DNA from: an uncultured Oscillospiraceae bacterium
GTDB lineage: Bacteria; Bacillota; Clostridia; Oscillospirales; Ruminococcaceae
Direction: 5' to 3'
DNA length: 10,135 nucleotides
NCBI GenBank assembly: GCA_910587465.1
Contig: CAJUMS010000089.1
Span: forward strand, 1-10,135
Within the stretch, counting starts at the first letter, position 1; each line of letters begins with the position of its first letter. A model generated the notes under the pieces. It ran no database searches. It had not been told where the DNA came from and saw only the letters and a list, made by a program, of their open reading frames with translations. Below are positions 5,891 to 10,135 of the stretch, piece by piece. The translations under genes and the position numbers were made by a program.

Positions 5891-6856
5891 ATGATAGAAG
5901 TTAGAAATTTAAGCAAGAGCTACGGCAATAAATTAGCCGTAGATAACATCAGCTTTACCGCCAATGAAAGCGAAATACTCGGCTTTCTCGGACCCAACGG
6001 CGCGGGGAAGTCCACGACTATGAATATGCTTACGGGCTACCTGTCGTCGTCGGGCGGCGAGGCGCTGATAAACGGTATCGACGTGCTTGAAGACCCCGTC
6101 GGCGCGAAGAAGAATATCGGATATCTTCCCGAGCAGCCGCCGCTGTATCTGGACATGACGGTCAACGAGTACCTGAATTTCGTATATGAGCTGAAAAAGT
6201 GCAAGCTCCCGCGGCGCTCGCATTTGAACGAGATATGTTCGCTGGTGAAGATATCGGACGTTCGGAAGCGCGTTATCCGCAATCTGTCAAAGGGATATCG
6301 GCAGAGAGTGGGCGTGGCGCAGGCGCTTGTCGGAAATCCGAGCACCCTTATCCTTGACGAGCCTACGGTCGGACTTGACCCGAAACAGATAATTGAGATA
6401 CGCACGCTGATAAAAAAGCTCGGCAAAAACCACACGGTCATTTTGTCGTCGCATATCCTGTCGGAAGTGCAGGCGGTCTGTGACCGTATCGTCGTTATCG
6501 ACAAGGGAAAGCTGGTCGCGAACGATACCACCGAGAACCTCTCGCGCAGTCTCTCCGCGGATCACAAGCTGACCGTGCAGATAGAGGGCGCGAACAAGGA
6601 GGTACAGGCACTGTTAAAGCAGATACCCGATATGGTGGAGGTACACATGAACCGCGAGGTCGAGAAGGGCGTGTTCGAGTATGAGCTTAACGCCAAGGAG
6701 GGTGCGGATGTGCGCCGCGAGGTGTTCAAGCGCATGGCGGCGAGAAATTATCCGATACTGCTCATGCGGAGCAGCGAGCTGACGCTCGAGGAGATATTCC
6801 TCAAGCTCACTACCGGCGACTTCTACGGAAATATTGAAAACGGAGGGACGAAATAA
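5891..6856 (+). CDS. ABC transporter ATP-binding protein, GldA/NatA-like
   Basis: This is the cytoplasmic motor of an ABC-2 type transporter. The 321-residue protein has Walker A GPNGAGKST (34-42), Q-loop Q82 in LPEQPPLY, signature LSKGYRQRVG (132-141, the LSKGY variant of LSGGQ common in the GldA/CcmA group), Walker B LILDEP with D156 and E157, a D-loop GLDP, and switch H188 in LSSHIL. After the core (about 1-215) comes a C-terminal domain of roughly 100 residues ending in LTLEEIFLKLTTGDFYG, typical of drug- and gliding-type exporters. ATG 5891 follows AAGGAG (5881-5886 region) at a good distance. The stop overlaps the permease ATG by one base (TAATG). The three following genes identify the system as a GldFG-type cassette rather than a generic drug exporter. 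The substrate is unknown. Confidence 0.93.
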   Translation: MIEVRNLSKSYGNKLAVDNISFTANESEILGFLGPNGAGKSTTMNMLTGYLSSSGGEALINGIDVLEDPVGAKKNIGYLPEQPPLYLDMTVNEYLNFVYELKKCKLPRRSHLNEICSLVKISDVRKRVIRNLSKGYRQRVGVAQALVGNPSTLILDEPTVGLDPKQIIEIRTLIKKLGKNHTVILSSHILSEVQAVCDRIVVIDKGKLVANDTTENLSRSLSADHKLTVQIEGANKEVQALLKQIPDMVEVHMNREVEKGVFEYELNAKEGADVRREVFKRMAARNYPILLMRSSELTLEEIFLKLTTGDFYGNIENGGTK

Positions 6857-7575
6857 TGCCTGCAATAATTAAACGTGAGATTTCGTCATATTTCACATCG
6901 CCGCTCGGTTATGTGTTTCTGGCGGTGTTTTACGGCTTTTCGGGGCTGTTTTTGTGGATGAACTGTTTGGCGACGGGCTCTGCCGAGATAGCGGGCGTGT
7001 TCGTGTTGATGTTCTTTATAATGATGATACTGATACCTGTGCTCACCATGCGCACTATGGCGGACGATAAGCGGCAGAAAACCGATCAGCTCACGCTGAC
7101 GAGCCCCGTCAGCCTGTTCGGACTGGTAATGGGGAAGTTCCTCGCGGCGTTCTTCGTGTTCTTCTGCGCGGTGCTGATACTGCTGGTATACGCGGTGTTT
7201 ATGTCCGCGGCGGTTATCAAGTCGGGCAACGAGTTCGCTTGGGCGACCTTCTGGGGCAACTTCGTGGGTATGATACTCATGGGCGGAGTATTCATCTCGG
7301 TGGGCATATTCATCTCAAACCTCACCGAAAATCAGATGATCGCCGCTATCGGCAGCATAGGCGCGAATATCGTGCTGTGCTTGTTCGATATAATTTCGAA
7401 TTACATTCCCGTTGAAGGCATACGCAGCGTTATCAATTCGCTGTCGGTATTCTACAAGTACGAGGAGTTCACCGTCGGCATTTTCAGTCTGAAAAACATA
7501 CTGTTTTTCGTGAGCCTTATTGTTATCTTTAATTTTCTGACGATGCGGTTTATCGAACGCCGCCGCTGGAGCTGA
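6856..7575 (+). CDS. ABC-2 type permease, GldF-like
   Basis: This 239-residue integral membrane protein is the likely channel partner of the preceding ATPase. A short N-terminal amphipathic stretch (MPAIIKREISSYFTSPLG) leads into about six hydrophobic segments near 18-38, 45-66, 94-117, 134-156, 161-182 and 213-231. Between the second and third lies MRTMADDKRQKTDQLTLTSP, matching the family pattern R-x-x-A-(D/E)-(D/E)-(K/R)-x-x-x-T-x-(E/D)-L-L-(L)-(T)-x-P, a cytoplasmic coupling element conserved in ABC-2 permeases of the Gld/NosY type. It ends in a positive tail, RFIERRRWS. GGAGGG (6842-6847) precedes the ATG at eight bases, and the start overlaps the ATPase stop, so the two are translationally linked. 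The small size fits GldF-type half-transporters that act as dimers or pair with the GldG-like neighbour. Confidence 0.88.
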   Translation: MPAIIKREISSYFTSPLGYVFLAVFYGFSGLFLWMNCLATGSAEIAGVFVLMFFIMMILIPVLTMRTMADDKRQKTDQLTLTSPVSLFGLVMGKFLAAFFVFFCAVLILLVYAVFMSAAVIKSGNEFAWATFWGNFVGMILMGGVFISVGIFISNLTENQMIAAIGSIGANIVLCLFDIISNYIPVEGIRSVINSLSVFYKYEEFTVGIFSLKNILFFVSLIVIFNFLTMRFIERRRWS

Positions 7576-7580
7576 GGGGG
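7574..7580 (+). promoter_or_regulatory. Ribosome binding site that decides the TTG start of the GldG-like gene
   Basis: GAGGGGG sits eight bases before TTG 7589 and overlaps the permease TGA (7573-7575). A TGA at 7586-7588 closes the frame immediately upstream, and there is no in-frame ATG until well past the first membrane segment. The TTG is therefore the credible start. Confidence 0.6.
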
Positions 7581-7588
7581 TGCTTTGA

Positions 7589-9181
7589 TTGAGTAAAGAA
7601 AAGAAAACTCCCAAGAACAAGGAGATACAAGAGGAAGTTATTTCCGAAGAAATAAAGGAGACCGAAGCCGCCGAGATTGATGCCGAAAATTCGGAGGAAA
7701 GCAAGCCCGAAAAGGCAAGGCGTAAGTTCAACGCGCGGAGCTTTAAGCACGGCTCGATATCGATAGTGCTGACTGTTGTGTTTATCGCGGCGGTAGTGGT
7801 CGTTAATATTATCGTCGGCCTGATATCGGAGCGCTTCGATACCACCGCCGATCTCACGAATTCGGGGCTGTACACGCTCGATGAGACTACCGAGAATTAC
7901 CTTGCGAACACGCTCAATACTGATATTACGCTCACCGTTCTGCGAACCGAGAAGGATTTCGAGGAGCAGAGCGCCGCGTACAAGCAGATAAACGAGCTTC
8001 TGAAGAAAATGGAAATGACAGGTGGTCACATCAAGGTGAACTACCTCGATCTCGATCAGAACCCGAATTATACCTCGCAGTTCAAGGGTGAGACCCTCGC
8101 TGCGAACTATATCGTCGTCGAGTGCGAAAAGACGGGGCGGCATAAGATATTATCGCCTTACGAGTACTTTTCGTTCAGTCAGAGCTATTTGCAGACATAC
8201 GGTCAGTATGTCGTGGAGGGCTCTAATATCGAGCAGGAGGCGGTGTCGGCAATGCTTGCGGTCTCAAACGAGGACGTTATCCGAGTGGCGTTCACCGAGG
8301 GCTACGGCGAGAGCGACAGCACCGCGCTGCGTAATCTGCTCTCCAAGAACGGCTACGAGACCGAAACGCTCAACCTAACCACCACCGATACCATTGACCC
8401 CGATATCGACTTCGTGATAATGTACGCGCCTTCTATTGACCCGGACGCGTCTCAGCTCTCGAAGCTCGATAAGTATCTCGACAACGGCGGAGCTTACGGC
8501 AAGAATGTGTTCTACTTCGCCTCTACCTCTCAGCCGGAGACTCCGAATGTCGAGAGCTTTCTCAACGACTGGGGAGTATCCGTGGGGTATTACAGGATAG
8601 GGCAGAGCGACGCGAACTACCTTATCAGCAGTATGACCCTGTTCGCGCATCTGCAGGAGATAGCAGACACGGAATATACGCAGGACGTGCTCGATTCGGG
8701 TCTGTACACGCTCGGTGCGGACCTCCGCCCCGTGTACGTTCTCGACAGAAGCTCTAACGACCGCGAGGTACTGATGACGACCTACGACAACGCGTTTTTG
8801 TATCCGCTCGGCGAGGGTCTGGACGAGAATTTCAGCATAGACTCCGCCGAGAGCGGGACATTCAACGATATCGTAATGTCGTCGCACGTCCACACGAACG
8901 GCGCGAAGAGCAGACTGTGCGTCGTAGGCTCCGTCCAGATATCGGGCGACAGCTTTTTGTCATACAACAACGCGAACAATCCCGAGCTTTTCCTCGGAAT
9001 ATTCAATAATATCAGCGGCAAGGACGACGGTATCACGATAAAATCCAAGACGTTCTCAAACGTGACGTTCGAGATGAACGCCGCGACAGCGAATGTGCTT
9101 GCTGTCGTGCTCTGTATAGTTATCCCCGTGCTGGTGACCGTGCTCGGTATCGTCATCTGGGTGCGCAGGAGGCATAGATAA
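7589..9181 (+). CDS. GldG-like ABC-system auxiliary membrane protein
   Basis: The 530-residue product has the GldG layout: a cytoplasmic N-terminus, one membrane span, a large extracytoplasmic domain and a C-terminal span. Residues 1-55 are very polar, rich in Lys and Glu. The first hydrophobic helix is about 56-79 (ISIVLTVVFIAAVVVVNIIV), followed by ERFDTTADLTNSGLYTLDET, which matches the conserved R-x-D-x-T...S/G-x-Y-x-L motif of this family. The middle (about 100-490) is soluble and fits the ABC_transp_aux / GldG extracytoplasmic domain, with EVISE-like, VIRVAFTEGYGESD (about 230-243) and FVIMYAPSIDPDAS stretches resembling its Rossmann-like core. The last helix is about 501-524, ending in WVRRRHR. 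No peptidase or hydrolase site is evident. Tight spacing to both neighbours indicates one transport complex; the exported or assembled substrate is unknown. Confidence 0.85.
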   Translation: MSKEKKTPKNKEIQEEVISEEIKETEAAEIDAENSEESKPEKARRKFNARSFKHGSISIVLTVVFIAAVVVVNIIVGLISERFDTTADLTNSGLYTLDETTENYLANTLNTDITLTVLRTEKDFEEQSAAYKQINELLKKMEMTGGHIKVNYLDLDQNPNYTSQFKGETLAANYIVVECEKTGRHKILSPYEYFSFSQSYLQTYGQYVVEGSNIEQEAVSAMLAVSNEDVIRVAFTEGYGESDSTALRNLLSKNGYETETLNLTTTDTIDPDIDFVIMYAPSIDPDASQLSKLDKYLDNGGAYGKNVFYFASTSQPETPNVESFLNDWGVSVGYYRIGQSDANYLISSMTLFAHLQEIADTEYTQDVLDSGLYTLGADLRPVYVLDRSSNDREVLMTTYDNAFLYPLGEGLDENFSIDSAESGTFNDIVMSSHVHTNGAKSRLCVVGSVQISGDSFLSYNNANNPELFLGIFNNISGKDDGITIKSKTFSNVTFEMNAATANVLAVVLCIVIPVLVTVLGIVIWVRRRHR

Positions 9182-10135
9182 TGAAGCTTACTAAATCCGT
9201 AAAATCGGTCATAATTGCGGCGGGAGTGCTGCTGGTGCTCGGCGTTGTGATGATGGTCTTAATGCTCACCGCTCCCAAGAACGGCGGGGACAGTTCATCG
9301 TCCGATGACATCACCTCGGCGGTAGTAGACGAGACCGTAAACATCACGGGTCAGCAGACCGACAACGTGCTCAGTCTCGCCGTTTCCAACGAAAACGGTA
9401 ATTATACGTTTGAGCGTCAGAAGCGCGTAGTATCGTCAACGGACAGCGAGGGGAAGGTCTCCTCAAAGGACGAGTACTACTGGACGAGTGTCGATCTCAA
9501 GGGCGTTCCGCAGAGCGATACCACCGTGCGCAATTTCGTGAACAATCTTGCCGCGCTTCCCGCAAAGAGCGTCGTCGAGGAAAATGCGGACGATCTTGCA
9601 AAGTACGGTCTTGAAAGCCCCGCGGCGAGCGCGGAGGTAAGCTTTGAGGACGGCAGCAGGATAAAGCTGAACTTCGGCATACAGAATCCCGCGAACACAT
9701 CCACGGCGTATTGCTGTACGGAGGGGAGCAATACGGTCTATCTTGTGAATTATTACAGTGTTTCGGGAGCGTATTCATCGGTAAACCGATACGCAAATCT
9801 CGTGCTGACCGACGGCTACAACAACGACGGCTCAAACGAGCTGGACTATCTGAAAATATGGCGCAAGGATATCGACGAGGACGTTGAGATACGCTTTATG
9901 TTCGACGTCGCGGAGGAGGCGGAGAACGAGGACAGCATACTCACCACATTCAACACTCACCGCTTTGTAAAGCCGATAACCGCCGAGATAGACATAACCA
10001 CGGGCAAGAGCGTCTGCAACGCCATGTATTCAATGACAATGGACGCGTGCGAATATCTCGAGCAAACCGAGGAGAATATGAAGGCGTGCGGTCTTGATGA
10101 TCCGTTTTTGAAGATGACGTTTAAGTACGGCGGCA
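9181..10135 (+). CDS. DUF4340 domain membrane-anchored protein (3' end outside window)
   Basis: The frame is open from ATG 9181 to the window end, giving about 318 codons. AGGAGG (9167-9172) lies eight bases upstream inside the GldG-like gene, and the ATG overlaps its TAA by one base. Residues about 9-30 (VIIAAGVLLVLGVVMMVLML) form a signal-anchor, followed by a Ser/Asp-rich linker (35-55) and an extracytoplasmic region. Two repeats of the DUF4340 pattern are visible: ADDLAKYGLESPAASAEVSF with a following DGSRIKLNFG (about 138-166), and ENMKACGLDDPFLKMTFKYG at the window end. DUF4340 genes commonly follow GldF/GldG-type genes, so the protein is probably the outward-facing partner of the transporter. 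A Cys-Cys pair in TAYCCTEG is the only notable cysteine feature; no lipobox is seen. Biochemical role unknown. Confidence 0.85.
   Translation, partial: MKLTKSVKSVIIAAGVLLVLGVVMMVLMLTAPKNGGDSSSSDDITSAVVDETVNITGQQTDNVLSLAVSNENGNYTFERQKRVVSSTDSEGKVSSKDEYYWTSVDLKGVPQSDTTVRNFVNNLAALPAKSVVEENADDLAKYGLESPAASAEVSFEDGSRIKLNFGIQNPANTSTAYCCTEGSNTVYLVNYYSVSGAYSSVNRYANLVLTDGYNNDGSNELDYLKIWRKDIDEDVEIRFMFDVAEEAENEDSILTTFNTHRFVKPITAEIDITTGKSVCNAMYSMTMDACEYLEQTEENMKACGLDDPFLKMTFKYGG

Noticed and set aside
7315..8143. Overlapping - strand open frames across the permease and GldG-like genes
   Set aside because: Shadows of the + strand genes, with no ribosome binding site or family motif recognised.

Overview
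The window looks like chromosomal DNA from a Gram-positive, Clostridia-type bacterium, perhaps an Oscillospiraceae/Ruminococcus-like gut lineage. The basis is the gene order, strong GGAGG-type ribosome binding sites, two TTG starts, moderately GC-rich codon use and the style of the intergenic repeats. The taxonomic call is inference, because no marker gene is complete enough to place it by eye. All genes lie on the + strand and most are tightly packed or overlapping.

Region 1 (1-5633) is a translation and RNA-metabolism operon: the 3' part of infB, then rbfA, an NrnA-type DHH/DHHA1 phosphoesterase, truB, ribF and gltX. From rbfA onward the genes overlap or sit within about 12 bases, so they are probably co-transcribed. 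They cover initiation (IF-2), 30S maturation (RbfA), recycling of nanoRNA or pAp (NrnA), tRNA U55 modification (TruB), FMN/FAD synthesis (RibF) and glutamate charging of tRNA (GltX). The bacilli-type ylxP gene is absent between infB and rbfA. gltX follows ribF, where rpsO is found in many Firmicutes.

Region 2 (5634-5890) is a gene-free gap of about 257 bases with a possible -10 promoter element, small alternative hairpins and a long imperfect hairpin element. That element resembles a second one in the other gap (791-1038). The first gap also carries a small family of GTCAAC-headed direct repeats just ahead of rbfA.

Region 3 (5891-10135) is a four-gene membrane cassette: an ABC ATPase, a six-helix ABC-2 permease, a GldG-like protein anchored at both ends, and a DUF4340 protein that runs off the window. 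All junctions are translationally tight. The layout matches the GldA/GldF/GldG-type ABC systems known from Bacteroidetes gliding and also widespread in non-gliding Firmicutes, where the substrate is unknown. It is the least understood system here. I see no CRISPR array, prophage, transposase, tRNA or rRNA gene in the window.
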